DNA of 64,000 nt from Acanthosoma haemorrhoidale (GCA_930367205.1 OV884015.1:110114509-110178508); one strand, 5' to 3'. Positions 54,401 to 59,449 are shown, counted from the stretch's first letter. Numbers and translations are program-made. Notes: generated by a model not told the origin, from the letters alone.

Positions 54401-54442
54401 GGTCGATCGTTTGGTTCTCGTTCCTGGCCCCAGTCGATTTTT
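12344..54442 (-). CDS. CRHBP: Corticotropin-releasing factor-binding protein, last six coding exons (5' partial)
   Basis: Six minus-strand exons join with GT-AG boundaries and matching phases into one 283-residue frame ending at TAG 12344-12346: 54442-54385, 47933-47773, 41293-41083, 16798-16626, 12738-12630 and 12483-12344. The protein is a CRF-BP, a secreted glycoprotein that in vertebrates sequesters CRF/urocortin; in insects the likely ligand is the CRF-like diuretic hormone DH44. Exactly ten cysteines are present (21, 43, 66, 103, 145, 166, 202, 231, 246, 282), the family number, which form five disulfides. NCS at residues 165-167 is a glycosylation sequon, and vertebrate CRF-BP has one at the equivalent place. 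The first exon in the window starts in phase 0 with no Met, so the signal-peptide exon or exons are upstream, probably beyond 64000. Introns are 6451, 6479, 24284, 3887 and 146 bp. Confidence 0.94.
12630..12738 (-). CDS. CRHBP: CRF-BP exon e
   Basis: 109 bp, phase 0 to 1, acceptor ATACCAG and donor GTAATA. It encodes CDETGLKDFVEISGG through GIDSYP with cysteines 202 and 231. The corresponding vertebrate segment is GDFVELLGG. Confidence 0.95.
13130..13270 (+). other. Short coding-like island, unidentified
   Basis: This island lies within a CRF-BP intron. The plus strand reads FALEERAQFLPKDVHGR, stop, then MFRKRGNVDSSNEDSYPP, followed by GTAATT, which could serve as a splice donor. The composition is less AT-rich than its surroundings. 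I recognise no family. It may be a decayed gene or transposon fragment, or an exon of a nested gene. Confidence 0.25.
13271..14574. other. Intron sequence, nothing recognised
   Basis: AT-rich intronic DNA. A less AT-rich patch at about 14100-14260 has no readable domain. Confidence 0.4.
14575..14690 (-). mobile_element. 3' end of Jockey-like LINE, family A
   Basis: This is the last 115 bp of the LINE family best seen at 56525-57476: on the minus strand CATACCATATTTAC-type 3' UTR strings, then AATAAAGTTGT. It stops just before the Tc1 element. Confidence 0.75.
14698..15905 (-). mobile_element. Tc1-like transposon, transposase pseudogene
   Basis: The left terminal repeat starts at 14698 (CACTGACAGGCGAAAAATTCC) after a TA. 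Minus-strand frames encode nearly the whole Tc1 transposase in order: MPLRAEDVARGMALIDDGRS at the start, the HTH part with DAVRRFRETGSYHRRAGSGR, FTDKSRFALRS with the first catalytic Asp, HDNARPHVARI with the second, and NPVEHLW with the Glu (a DD34E type). The copy is dead. A deletion lies after DDGRS, a TGA replaces the Trp codon in LMVWAG, and later frames shift. The right-hand terminal repeat is missing; the 5' UTR runs directly into a LINE fragment at about 15905-15912. Confidence 0.88.
15912..16090 (-). mobile_element. LINE family B fragment (RT C-terminal region)
   Basis: The minus strand reads MRKVVRHTSLERLKNADLHP, the same reading as at 46195-46745, and stays related to it down to the Tc1 junction. 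It is truncated at both sides. Confidence 0.8.
16100..16245 (+). other. Unidentified coding-like fragment
   Basis: A plus-strand frame runs to a TAG near 16245 and contains FYEKEIVDWAEEAKNGK and EFRPLYVIQEVSGNI. The residue make-up looks like a real protein, but I do not recognise it and it has no start codon of its own. Confidence 0.25.
16269..16476. repeat. 52-bp tandem repeat, four copies
   Basis: Copies begin at 16269, 16321, 16373 and 16425. Each contains ATTACCTGATCCTCACTT and TTTTGTTTCT. Copies 2 and 3 are almost identical; the outer copies differ slightly. The array ends about 150 bp from the donor of CRF-BP exon d. Confidence 0.93.
16626..16798 (-). CDS. CRHBP: CRF-BP exon d
   Basis: 173 bp, phase 1 to 0, acceptor CTTGCAG and donor GTGAGC. 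It encodes PCNVLVEGLDVW through ETGTIRK with cysteines 145 and 166 and the NCS glycosylation sequon. It lies 24.3 kb from the previous exon. Confidence 0.95.
16799..18424. other. Start of the 24-kb CRF-BP intron, nothing recognised
   Basis: AT-rich. 17090-17310 may be a diverged partner of 10530-10800. There is an (AT)n run near 17776-17794. The segment 17960-18240 is less AT-rich but shows no frame or paired ends. Confidence 0.35.
18425..18950 (-). mobile_element. Jockey-like LINE family A fragment
   Basis: The minus strand carries the end of the reverse transcriptase gene (ENKLLIYK, then WTYGIELWETAKKSNIK-like strings) and the 3' UTR ending in AATAAAGATTG. It is 5'-truncated near 18950 and broken by stops. 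Part of the 3' UTR, the segment around the AGGCCTCC motif, is deleted compared with other copies. Confidence 0.8.
18951..19716. other. AT-rich intron, nothing recognised
   Basis: No coding or transposon signal; short AT repeats near 19290-19304. Confidence 0.4.
19717..19752. repeat. (CTT)n microsatellite
   Basis: Run of CTT triplets with one interruption (CTTTTT). Confidence 0.9.
19906..19986. repeat. Short hairpin plus AT-rich palindrome
   Basis: CATGATATT and AATATCATG form a 9-bp perfect inverted repeat around a 4-base loop (19906-19927). It is followed by a self-complementary run of ATATAT with symmetric TGATATA/TATATCA positions up to 19986. Confidence 0.7.
20397..21530 (+). mobile_element. 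LINE 3' UTR copy split by a solo LTR
   Basis: 20397-20479 and 21418-21530 together match 23223-23370, which is uninterrupted. The right part ends with TAAATTTAAAGGGGCTATGA and an A-rich tail, a 3' end also seen at 46975-47035. The solo LTR sits exactly between the two parts. Confidence 0.8.
20480..21417 (+). mobile_element. Solo LTR (copy 1)
   Basis: 938 bp from TGTATCAACCGC to CCGACA, flanked by a perfect 5-bp duplication ACCAC (20475-20479 and 21418-21422). It matches 54831-55699 over most of its length. Inside are TATTTATATC-like promoter sequence and the block TGTCTTGTCGGGACACA. No retroelement internal region adjoins it, so it is an LTR-LTR recombination product. The family (BEL/Pao or Ty3) cannot be decided without gag-pol. 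Confidence 0.93.
21793..22639 (+). mobile_element. Tc1/mariner-superfamily element, internally deleted
   Basis: 847 bp with TA at 21791-21792 and 22640-22641. Its inverted ends are AAGGGTGTTCCAGAATTAAC and the complement of GTTAATTCTGGGACACCC. The frame at 21906-22208 encodes the N-terminal half of the DNA-binding region (YKIEQCVFIAEHYLKNN, then KRLIEKFRETGSVGD and GRPKT). It is joined by a deletion to the C-terminal half, WFQQDGATCHTAHETIQIL (second Asp) and SCDLTPLDFFLW. The first catalytic Asp region is missing and stops interrupt the end. The copy at 1-340 belongs to the same family. Confidence 0.9.
22798..23005 (+). other. Unidentified 68-codon open frame
   Basis: After a TAA the plus strand stays open to a TAA at about 23005. 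It contains GPINRFDANLRKHIDSPANR and NIFARSVNRAFLSPAVLWK. There is no start codon at the beginning, so this is a fragment. The wording resembles the C-terminal tail of a retroelement protein but I cannot name a family. Confidence 0.3.
23223..23370 (+). mobile_element. LINE 3' UTR fragment, empty-site paralogue of 20397-21530
   Basis: The sequence AACTGACTAAGACCACCTTGC is continuous here, whereas in the left copy the LTR is inserted after ACCAC. The fragment lacks the A-rich end. Confidence 0.82.
23371..25384. other. AT-rich intron, nothing recognised
   Basis: No transposon ends or protein-like frames could be supported over this 2 kb. Confidence 0.4.
25385..25510 (-). mobile_element. Jockey-like LINE family A, 3' end only
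   Basis: The sequence matches other family A ends: CTGCCTTATTGGGCAATAA, TCATTCCATATTTACA and AACAGCCCAGAGACCTCC. It is severely 5'-truncated. Confidence 0.7.
25520..26600 (+). mobile_element. LINE family C fragment (RT end and 3' UTR)
   Basis: Plus-strand frames, shifted between each other, give ISLRLKLLIYQSVLRPL, TRLQSFQNNILRTM and then EAIRRRHIKFFDSMKHCPNP, the C-terminal end of a Jockey/CR1-like reverse transcriptase gene. A 3' UTR follows with TCCGCTCACCCCAAATAAAT and GGTAGCTAAGGGGGAAAAAA. Related 3' UTRs occur at 34305-34926, 44440-44540 and 53100-53425. The copy is frameshifted and 5'-truncated. Confidence 0.82.
26601..27348. other. AT-rich intron, nothing recognised
   Basis: No supported feature. 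Confidence 0.4.
27349..28665. repeat. 72-bp minisatellite, about 18 copies
   Basis: CTAACGG recurs every 72 bp (27421, 27493, 27565 and so on to 28644; one unit near 28333 is one base shorter). Each unit carries GAAATAACAACCAAACTTC, ATTACATAACCACAACC and GTCGCTTCGAGTTGACGAGC. Units differ at diagnostic sites (GGCATATG or GGAATATG; CTTCTTATA, CTTCGTATA or CTTCTTTTA). The rare CTTCTTTTA variant recurs after eleven units, flanked by the same neighbours, so a block of units was duplicated. Because 72 is divisible by three and the unit has no stop in two minus-strand frames, long open frames exist here. They are not genes. Confidence 0.96.
28880..29120 (+). other. GC-richer patch, unidentified
   Basis: A plus-strand frame of 72 codons is open across a patch containing GGGGCGCGCATAGGCTGGGC. 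No domain is recognised. It is probably a decayed transposon or a chance open frame. Confidence 0.2.
29495..29945 (-). mobile_element. LINE family D fragment, ORF2 C-terminal end
   Basis: The minus strand reads RPNQEIYKDTKDLETDIRIR, RRLESHGYMVRM, KKGIFQKIRGYK, then GVAWTEERKQKHVEIMRGKW. This is the tail found after the reverse transcriptase in many arthropod LINEs (an RRLRWxGHVxRM-type motif followed by a Lys/Arg-rich end). It is 5'-truncated. The clade cannot be fixed from this part. Confidence 0.72.
29946..31299. other. Intron, nothing recognised
   Basis: A less AT-rich patch at 30100-30380 has a short plus-strand frame but no family signal; the rest is AT-rich. Confidence 0.35.
31300..31480 (+). 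mobile_element. Jockey-like LINE family A, 3' end
   Basis: Plus orientation: GGCTGTCTGTAAATATTG, TGAATGAGAGCATTTATC, TTGCCTTATAAAAGGCAGAT and CAATAAAGGAATTTTAAC, ending in a short (TAAC)n run. It is 5'-truncated. Confidence 0.8.
31935..31980 (+). mobile_element. Sliver of LINE family A
   Basis: GAACTTCCATAGTAACTTAT and CCAACCACCCTAA match the plus-oriented copy at 37320-37355. About 45 bp. Confidence 0.5.
32630..32712 (+). mobile_element. LINE-type 3' tail
   Basis: TATAATTATCTGTAAATT and AAAAGGAGCTATGAGAAAAA match the ends at 21490-21530 and 46975-47035. Confidence 0.6.
33118..33690. other. Decayed coding-like region, unidentified
   Basis: On the plus strand an ATG at 33118 opens MTYNLQTCRTEVLPEVDDF, continuing through NLAGTKAHNTNAKIISDIS to a TAG (53 codons). 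Further right are interrupted frames rich in Ser, Pro and Glu. The minus strand is also open over 33680-33435 without a start codon (NQESTKDGWQRTSGALESIT ... FINETGCKIFYQRVS), ending at TAG and then continuing in frame for about 35 codons. Both strands look more protein-like than the neighbours. A run of ten G at about 33679 is a likely frameshift site. It may be a pseudogene or an old transposon; family unknown. Confidence 0.3.
34305..34755 (+). mobile_element. LINE family C, 3' UTR with poly(A)
   Basis: A block much richer in G+C than the flanks contains TCGGTAGACTCTCACTACC, CATCCTTCAAATGGG and GACTCCCCTTAGTGAAAGGC. It ends in GAGAGCTAAG followed by about 20 A. It is the same 3' UTR as 53240-53425. 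Confidence 0.8.
34757..34926 (+). mobile_element. Second LINE family C 3' end, adjacent
   Basis: It begins directly after the poly(A) of the previous copy. ACATCCTTCAAATGGGACTC, CCCCTTATCCTATTTTTAT and GAGAGATATGAAAAAAAAA match the family end. Confidence 0.75.
35095..35380 (-). mobile_element. LINE family E fragment (ORF2 tail)
   Basis: The minus strand reads NTRFRLSDLYTPAH, then FLARSTTLWNSLPP-like strings, the short C-terminal tail typical of several LINE clades. A sister copy is at 58430-58690. Confidence 0.68.
36960..37790 (+). mobile_element. Jockey-like LINE family A, plus orientation
   Basis: 830 bp of the same region as 56525-57476 in the opposite orientation: NCTVYFKRHPS-like frames with stops, WGTAKKSN-type sequence, then the 3' UTR ending in AATAAAGTTGTTTTAATAAT and A-rich sequence. 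Many stops make it inactive. Confidence 0.85.
38293..39032 (-). mobile_element. Mariner-like element, internally deleted
   Basis: 740 bp with TA at 38291-38292 and 39033-39034. Its inverted ends are near-perfect: GGACCAGAAAGTAATGTCGT at the left and the complement at the right. Minus-strand frames give GDEKLVLYYYAK, then NTVSADLYSEQLDRVNQSL, VVILQHDNPR (second catalytic Asp), PPYSPHIEFPF (where mariners have PYSPDLAPSD with the third Asp) and LSGKKFQNLDDAQNAI. The N-terminal third is deleted and the frame is shifted more than once. The third catalytic Asp region reads PHIEFPF, so it would be inactive in any case. Confidence 0.88.
39033..41082. other. AT-rich intron, nothing recognised
   Basis: No supported feature in this 2 kb before exon c. 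Confidence 0.4.
41083..41293 (-). CDS. CRHBP: CRF-BP exon c
   Basis: 211 bp, phase 0 to 1, acceptor TTGCAG and donor GTAAGT. It encodes FVDGWELNGGYFP through YFKNPT with cysteine 103. This exon is much more GC-rich than the surrounding introns. Confidence 0.95.
41294..43159. other. Intron between exons b and c, nothing recognised
   Basis: A plus-strand open frame at 41649-41861 (70 codons, with CMNRLAVSQSCFFQKIAE) has no recognised family. The rest is AT-rich. Confidence 0.35.
43160..43800 (-). mobile_element. Jockey-like LINE family A fragment
   Basis: Minus-strand end of the reverse transcriptase gene plus the 3' UTR with CAGCCCAGAGGCCTCCC and CTGCCTCATTGGGCAATAA. It ends upstream near a Q-N-R-R-F-G-type segment. 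Part of the RT frame seen in other copies is deleted near 43585-43610. Inactive. Confidence 0.83.
43998..44189 (-). other. Possible LTR-retrotransposon fragment
   Basis: A minus-strand frame contains SNVIVDHLSRMTKRLYPD. Gypsy-type RNase H regions often end with NVVADxLSR, so this may be a small decayed piece. Nothing else of a retroelement surrounds it. Confidence 0.25.
44440..44540 (-). mobile_element. LINE family C 3' end, minus orientation
   Basis: On the minus strand: GGATCCGCTCACCCCAAATA, AATCTTAAAAATTTGAGAGC, then TAAGGAAAAA. This matches the end of the copy at 25520-26600. Confidence 0.78.
44866..45690 (+). mobile_element. Mariner element, 3'-truncated
   Basis: The left terminal repeat starts at 44866 (CAAGGGTGGTCTGAAAAGTT) after a TA. 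The plus-strand frame 45026-45472 encodes the mariner HTH part (EYRAVNKYLFLKGNTPMQIK, then SLGDDERSGRPKTATTDENI and REIAEVMSMSKERVCHIL). After a frameshift, 45438-45689 gives FWRRLIAVDENWIHHYTP with the first catalytic Asp, and VFWDSHVVILIDYLQKGKTI. The sequence then leaves the family: the second and third catalytic regions and the right terminal repeat are absent. Inactive. Confidence 0.9.
46195..46745 (-). mobile_element. LINE family B fragment
   Basis: Minus-strand frames with shifts give NSPALSMHYLGIKMDRHL, TSPNLSLRLKLMIYKCVP, LQYFQNGIMRKVVRHTSLE and SVGEFIRRRHIKFFYSLQHL, then the start of a 3' UTR with GGTGAGCCCCATCACC. This is the RT C-terminal region, colinear with 50520-51240. Confidence 0.85.
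46975..47035 (+). mobile_element. LINE-type 3' tail
   Basis: TATAATTATCTGTAAATT followed by AAAGGGGCTATGAAAGAAAA, as at 21490-21530. Confidence 0.65.
47036..47772. other. Intron, nothing firm
   Basis: A 31-codon plus-strand frame starting with ATG at about 47171 (MDPSEDEREDKALGIAEP) is open to a TAG but is too short to judge. Otherwise AT-rich. Confidence 0.3.
47773..47933 (-). CDS. CRHBP: CRF-BP exon b
   Basis: 161 bp, phase 1 to 0, donor GTAAGT. It encodes residues 20-73, with cysteines 21, 43 and 66 and the core DCMLVTSEPGHYFYKA. Confidence 0.95.
47934..48889. other. AT-rich intron, nothing recognised
   Basis: No supported feature. Confidence 0.4.
48890..49320 (-). mobile_element. Jockey-like LINE family A fragment
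   Basis: Minus-strand RT tail and 3' UTR; TCAGTCTCCGAGGAGGATTA, AACAGCCCAGAGGCCTCCC and ACTTATTAGGCAATAAG match the other copies. 5'-truncated. Confidence 0.83.
49982..50046 (-). other. Candidate terminal exon or retroposed fragment
   Basis: On the minus strand, YFNVRKFIPFKDIDVWKRTK, Arg and a TAA stop follow an AG at about 50048. An AATAAA (49938-49933) lies about 45 bp after the stop. The reading looks like the conserved end of a real protein, but two stops lie just upstream, the acceptor is poor, and I cannot name the family. It sits in the CRF-BP intron on the same strand. Confidence 0.3.
50520..51520 (+). mobile_element. LINE family B, longest copy (RT palm to 3' end)
   Basis: Plus-strand reading starts with VTAFADDIAVYSSS, the reverse-transcriptase catalytic YADD-type motif. 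It continues through QISERLGRLNISVNAGKTDL, NLVYLGIKTDRHLHFSNHF, LCLKLLIYKSLLRPTLLYGA and RRLQQFQNGILMKVVRNTS to EFIQRRHIKF. A 3' UTR follows with GGTGAGCCCATCACC and a tail TTAAAGGGGTTTAGAAAAAA. It is 5'-truncated, with a frame break after HIKF. The sequence supports a Jockey/CR1-like non-LTR element. Confidence 0.87.
51521..53099. other. Intron, nothing firm
   Basis: At 52714-52742 GATCATGGG and CCCATGATC form a 9-bp perfect hairpin. The sequence around 52680-52850 has LTR-like wording but no paired end or target duplication. The rest is AT-rich. Confidence 0.35.
53100..53232 (+). mobile_element. LINE family C 3' end
   Basis: CATCCTTCAAATGGGGGACT, TTAGCCCAAAATAATTTTCC and GAGAGCTGAGGAAAAAAAAA; 5'-truncated with a poly(A) end. 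Confidence 0.8.
53240..53425 (+). mobile_element. Second LINE family C 3' end, adjacent
   Basis: It starts a few bases after the previous poly(A): TCGGTAGACTCTCACTACC, CACCCGCCTCCTTTAGGCAT and AAATAATTTCCTTTATTTTT. It is the same tandem arrangement as at 34305-34926. Confidence 0.78.
53426..54384. other. AT-rich intron next to exon a
   Basis: No supported feature. Confidence 0.4.
54385..54442 (-). CDS. CRHBP: CRF-BP exon a (first in window)
   Basis: 58 bp, phase 0 to 1. It has a strong pyrimidine-rich acceptor (TTTATTTTTCAG) and donor GTAAGG. It encodes a basic segment, KNRLGPGTRTKRSTEHIIS, just before the first family cysteine. A basic KR here could be a processing site (inference). Confidence 0.88.
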
Positions 54443-54825
54443 CTGAAAAATAAATAAAATATTTATTGATGTTATATTGAGAATTTTTTAATAGAATTAT
54501 TCGTTAAATAATTTATTTATTAAAACAAACAAACTAATAACAATCATTGAAATATTTGTAAGTAATAAAATATTGATCATAAAGGTCATTTAATGATAAT
54601 CTGAAAACTGAGGAGTTTAATATGATCCGTTATTAAAATCAACCATTTTTTCTAAAACAATTTTCAGGTATCGATATGGTTTAGCGAGTAGAATAAAATG
54701 GTCAGTAGAAATATAACAATGAATACTTAAGAAACTCACACTGTCGTATCATTCCATAACGTTTTTTTTTTAAATTTCAAAACCCCTTTATTCAAAAAAA
54801 TGTTACAAACAAATGAACAATAACA
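54443..54825. other. AT-rich DNA upstream of exon a
   Basis: No signal-peptide exon could be found on the minus strand here. Confidence 0.35.
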
Positions 54826-54830
54826 TAAAC

Positions 54831-55699
54831 TATAGCGACCGCTAACTATATATGTAAATTACCCTACACTCTGGTTCATAATGTATTATAATAGAAAATG
54901 TAAATCTGTGTAAACTTCTGGTAATAAATCAGAGAGAGGTCGGAAGTCGTAAACAAGTAACAGAAGATCGAGGGTGCGGCAATAAATCTAAGAGAATTAG
55001 TCCCCTGAGCCTATTATAGTAGACCTTGAGTCACTTCCCTTGGTCATAAAAGCATGCTAGGAACCCTTTTGGACCCATGGGATAATAACCTTGCTATAGG
55101 TGGTCAAATAACCCAAGGGGGTGAGGCCCTAGCAGCCATATAAAACACACCCTTTGACCCCAACGGTCATAAAACTAAAAGGAAATGACTACCTGTGTAT
55201 CGTAAAACATACCCGTAGCCGACAGGCTCCGCCTCCTGGCAGGGAAAGGGCACGGGTATTTATATCAAGGGGTTTTCGCCCTGAGACACTCTGTCTCTTA
55301 GTCTTCCGAGCCACACTACTGGTAACTTGACACCAGGGGCACTTGGCCCCTGGTAGGCCCCACTCTTCATTCTTTTCTAGTTTCTACATACCGATAGCCG
55401 CTATCACCGTCGCGATATGCCTACTCAGCCTATGCCTATATGCCTACTCTACGACGGCACTTGGCCACACAGCCTATAGCAGACCTCTGACGACTTGTAC
55501 TTATTACGCTGCCGATCTCTCGCCCGAACTCTGAAAACTGGTCTTATTCTTTATGAACCTCTGAACCTCATCCTGAACACTGTGTCTTGTCGGGACACAT
55601 TCCTATCGATAAATGGAGGCAGATATTAACGCCTACATGGAACACGGTCCATGTTATTAACTACAGCAATCCGACAATTGTTCAACCAATATCCCGACA
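54831..55699 (+). mobile_element. Solo LTR (copy 2)
   Basis: 869 bp, same family and orientation as 20480-21417, flanked by a perfect 5-bp duplication TAAAC (54826-54830 and 55700-55704). The first two bases read TA instead of the usual TG, probably a mutation; the end is CCCGACA. Compared with copy 1 it has small deletions and lacks the extra GACAATTGTT repeats at the end. No internal region adjoins it. Confidence 0.92.
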
Positions 55700-55704
55700 T
55701 AAAC

Positions 55705-56524
55705 AAATTTACAGATTTATGGATCCTTTTCCAGCATAGCGTAACACGCATTTGAAGGAGGGTAGAATCACAAACATTTTTCGTTTTATAGTTAAAATTA
55801 CAAAAGCAATAGACTGGACTAGGTTATGGGGCTCACCTTCGGGTTACAATAAGGGTGTATGTATTTTTCTTATTTTGTACATATATTTCAAAAAACATAA
55901 TTCGGTTGTAAAATAAAAAATGGAGACGCTCTACTCTGACGTCTGTTAAATCATTTAACGGATTTGCAATTTTAAAGGTATATTCCAAAACACATGGAAA
56001 TATTGTGATAAGTTTTTGGTTCAGATACACTAGCGAAAAGTACAGAACAACAATTAAACGTGGTATAATTCAATATATTTCAATACGCTACTGAATTCTA
56101 AGAATGCTAAACAAATTTCAAAGTTATTCCAAAAATGAATCGTTGGGCACTGAAAAATAGCACTATTTCAATAGTTTTTTTTTTATGTTAATATTTAATT
56201 ATTACCATATTTTTTTCTAGTGCGGTTTTCAGTGATAGGGTCTAGACCATTTCAATTAAAATGGAGTATTTTTTCGTAAGAGCTTTATTGACTAACCAGG
56301 AGAGAGTCGCAAGCCAAGGCTAAGCATACGGTTTCACGGCGCTATGTGAAACCGTACCCGCTTTGCACACGAGTCTTGCGGAATAGTGTACTCCAACAAC
56401 CGCCCTAGAACAATGTATTGATCCCTATGGGTATGGGTATGCTGCATCAAAATTATCAATTTAGGAACATTTTTACCATTTTGTATTATTTGAGTGGGTG
56501 TTAAGTGTAAATATTTATTAATTG
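55705..56524. other. Mostly AT-rich; short LINE B sliver and a hairpin patch
   Basis: 55820-55845 (ATGGGGCTCACCTTCGGGTT) matches the 3' UTR of LINE family B in minus orientation. 56290-56410 is less AT-rich and contains the hairpin listed separately. Confidence 0.4.
56327..56356. repeat. 11-bp perfect-stem hairpin
   Basis: TACGGTTTCAC and GTGAAACCGTA flank the 8-base loop GGCGCTAT, within a patch much richer in G+C than the surroundings. Confidence 0.85.
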
Positions 56525-57476
56525 ATAAAACAACTTTATTATGATAAAATTACAATCTGCCTCATTGGGCAATAAGTAATTGTGATAAATGATATCATTC
56601 ATACCATATTTACAATTTTCATTCACTCGCTCATTCATACAGTATTTACAAACAGCCTAGAGACCTCCACCACGTGAGAGACCTAGAGACCAAATCCACA
56701 TGGTTGTCACCTTCCTCGCATCCGAAAGAGGAAGTGGATTTTTCGGAAGTCCCCCACGCTCCTCCGTCAGCCGCGTCACCGGATACGAGCCAGTGTAGGC
56801 TGACGAATAGCGCGACAGCCACATACGCTCAGGACATGACTGAAGAAGCTGGCCATTGTCAGAAGTCCATTGCCACTCTCACGCATATATAGCAGGTCAC
56901 GATACAACTGCCGCTTTAATCTCCAACGAAAATTATAGGGATGAGTGGTGCAGTGTAATGACTGTGCTAGGGGATTAGGGTGGTTGGATAGGTTACTATG
57001 GAATTTAATGAACTTGGAAGGGATCAGTTCGAGAATGTAGGGTATATTAAGATCGTTATGAAGGGTTTGGTTGATGACGTAATAAAGGACATTGACTATT
57101 GTTCTTAGGACTTTTGATTTAACGGATTGGATAAGCTTTATGTTCGACTTTTTTGCTGTCCCCCACAGCTCTATTCCGTATGTCCAGATTGGCATAAGTA
57201 TAACTTTGTAAATTAGTAATTTGTTTTCTATTGAGAGATGAGATATCCTTCGAAGTAGTCTGTACAGTTGTCCAAAGCGTCTGTTTAGTTCTTGTCTTTT
57301 TAGTCTCGTGTGTGGGTTCCAGATCAGTCTTTTGTCGAGATGGAAGCCTAAGTACCGTACTGTCTCGGATACAGGGAGAGACGTCGTTGTGGAAAGACGC
57401 GCACTATGCACGTAATGACTGGTTATACTGTGCAGTACAGACGCGGAACTTTTTACAAACCGCACAATCATGTTAG
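56525..57476 (-). mobile_element. Jockey-like LINE family A, best copy
   Basis: A minus-strand frame of 231 codons (57471-56776) is open: RYLGFHLDKRLIWNPHTRLK, QELNRRFGQLYRLLRR, LSIENKLLIYKVILMPIWTY, GIELWGTAKKSN, SKVLRTIV and LNIPYILELIPSKFIKFHSN. This is the thumb and C-terminal region of a Jockey-clade reverse transcriptase. The 3' UTR ends near 56530 in AATAAAGTTG. The YADD palm and endonuclease are missing (5'-truncation), so it cannot act alone. It serves as the reference for the other family A copies. Confidence 0.9.
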
Positions 57477-57646
57477 TGGAGAGTGAGAGAAATAAACCAT
57501 TCTGTCAAGGTAGTCAAAACCATTCTGTCAAGGTAGTCAAAACCTGTGATGCACAATTATGTTAGTGGAGAGTGAGAGAAATAAACCATTCTGTCAAGGT
57601 AGTCAAAACCATTCTGTCAAGGTAGTCAAAACCTGTGATGCACAAA
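57462..57646. repeat. 89-bp tandem duplication with nested 23-bp repeats
   Basis: GCACAAT recurs at 57462 and 57551, with a partial third start at 57640, giving two 89-bp units. Each unit contains two 23-bp copies of CCATTCTGTCAAGGTAGTC plus AAAA. The array overlaps the upstream end of the LINE family A copy. Confidence 0.92.
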
Positions 57647-58429
57647 ATCGGGCTGCTTGGCTGAAGAGCACAGTAATAATTTTCAATAGCGATGCTATCT
57701 AGAGGGAATTGATGACGTCTTGATTTATTTCAGCTATCTGACATCACTATGGCAATCTGTTTGGCAGATTATTGTCATTCGCTCTTGACCAACATTATCA
57801 GATACCTGTAATAAACACTCCGTGATTGACTCATATGGTGCGGTGGTCGCCGGCGAGAGACAGATCTGTAATGGGGATCAGGACAATACCTACGTAATGT
57901 AGAGCCTCGTATATTATTAGCTGTCAATTCGTCGAGTATAGTTCCTAGAATAACGCATTATTCATTATCCATCGTTAATTTAATTTAAAATAATCAAATT
58001 GACCACGGCACCAACAAGAAAAACGTACTGAACCACATAAATTCACCTAACAGAGAGAAAAAATAATCACAAATATAAAAAAATATTATGGCCGAGACCA
58101 AAGAGAGAAAGTAGCTAACGCATACATGATTCAAACTACATGGGATTTTAAATATTTATCCTTAAACTCTTAATTAATCTCGAAAAATAGAAACAAAATG
58201 TTACTGCGAGATAAGGTATAATAACATTCATTTTCAGATAAAATGAAAATATCACATTTGGAAAAATCCATAAAAAAAAACAATAATAATAATTAAAAAA
58301 TAAAGTAAAATATTGTTTAGTTCCATTCAGTAAATAATGTCATAGATGAATCCACCTATAAGAAACCAAAAAACTACGACACTACAATTTAATACGACAT
58401 TAAATGAAAACCAATGAAATAAGAGTCAG
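57647..58429. other. Nothing recognised
   Basis: A moderately GC patch at 57650-57900, then AT-rich DNA; no family signal. Confidence 0.35.
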
Positions 58430-58690
58430 AAAATTGTATACACAGTATATATAATGAATTGTAGCCAGAAAACGAGTGGCCTCTGGATGGTGAGTAGGTA
58501 TTGGATTAGAGCTGTGAAGGTTAGTAGGGATAAATAATGTTGGATATTAGGAGCTAGAGAATTCCAGAGAGTAGTAGAGCGAGCAAGGAAGGAACGATCA
58601 TATGCTGGACGTTTGTGGCCAGGAGTATAACGGTCAGGAAGACGGGATCTTGTGTTCCGGGAGTATTTAGGGCTTATATACTTGACATAT
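58430..58690 (-). mobile_element. LINE family E fragment
   Basis: The minus strand reads YSRNTRSRLPDRYTPGHKR, then SFLARSTTLWNSLAPNIQ and TALIQYLLTIQRP. This is the same ORF2 tail as 35095-35380. Confidence 0.72.
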
Positions 58691-58790
58691 ATAGTATAAT
58701 CGAAGAGTATACTTGACATATATAGTATAATTGACATACAGTATACTTGACATTTATAGTATACTTGACATACAGTATACCTCTCTATAA
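58677..58790. repeat. Irregular short tandem repeat
   Basis: TATACTTGACATATATAG and variants (TATACTTGACATACAG, ATAATTGACATACAG) repeat about five times with uneven spacing. Confidence 0.8.
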
Positions 58791-59449
58791 TTTTATTTGC
58801 CGGACGTCTCAACAGGTAGCCATAGATAGTTTGTCACGAAAACGTCTGTGTAATTTCTTCATGTTCGTCTATACAAGTCGGTTTTATTACTTTTTGTTTT
58901 GATAATTTTCATTTTTAAAAGTGCTTCTTGCGGAATGAAAAAATACTTATTAAATATACCGTGCAGTTTTTTCACAATCAGTTATTAGTTTCTTTGCCTT
59001 GTAGATCTTTCATTTTTTTTTATATACCTTTAAAAAAGTAATTCATGTTTCAAATTTAGCTGCTTTTAATTAAAAATTTTGTTTTTAAATAATAAAAATG
59101 ATATGTCGAGGCTGCGTCTGTAAAGCACATAGCGAGGACATGCCTGAAAGTGAATGCAATCTCTAACCCAGACAAAAAAGTCAGCTGGGTTCGTTGAATG
59201 CTACATACGTGAATCCAAGCAAACATCGCCGAAAGTGCTTTTCTCTGTCCAATGCCCCATGGAATATTAGTAGAAATAATAAAAAAACTTCATGAAATAT
59301 TTTTCTTGTACATACAAAGTAGACAGTTAATAATCTCTAGATTCAATGCTTTCGCAAGTATTCTCAATGCTTTACTATCATCCCTCTATTCATGTATTTT
59401 TGAGGAAGATATCCTATTACCAAAATAAAAATTAATATCTCTATTAAGC
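58791..59449. other. Nothing recognised
   Basis: AT-rich DNA with no supported feature. Confidence 0.4.
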
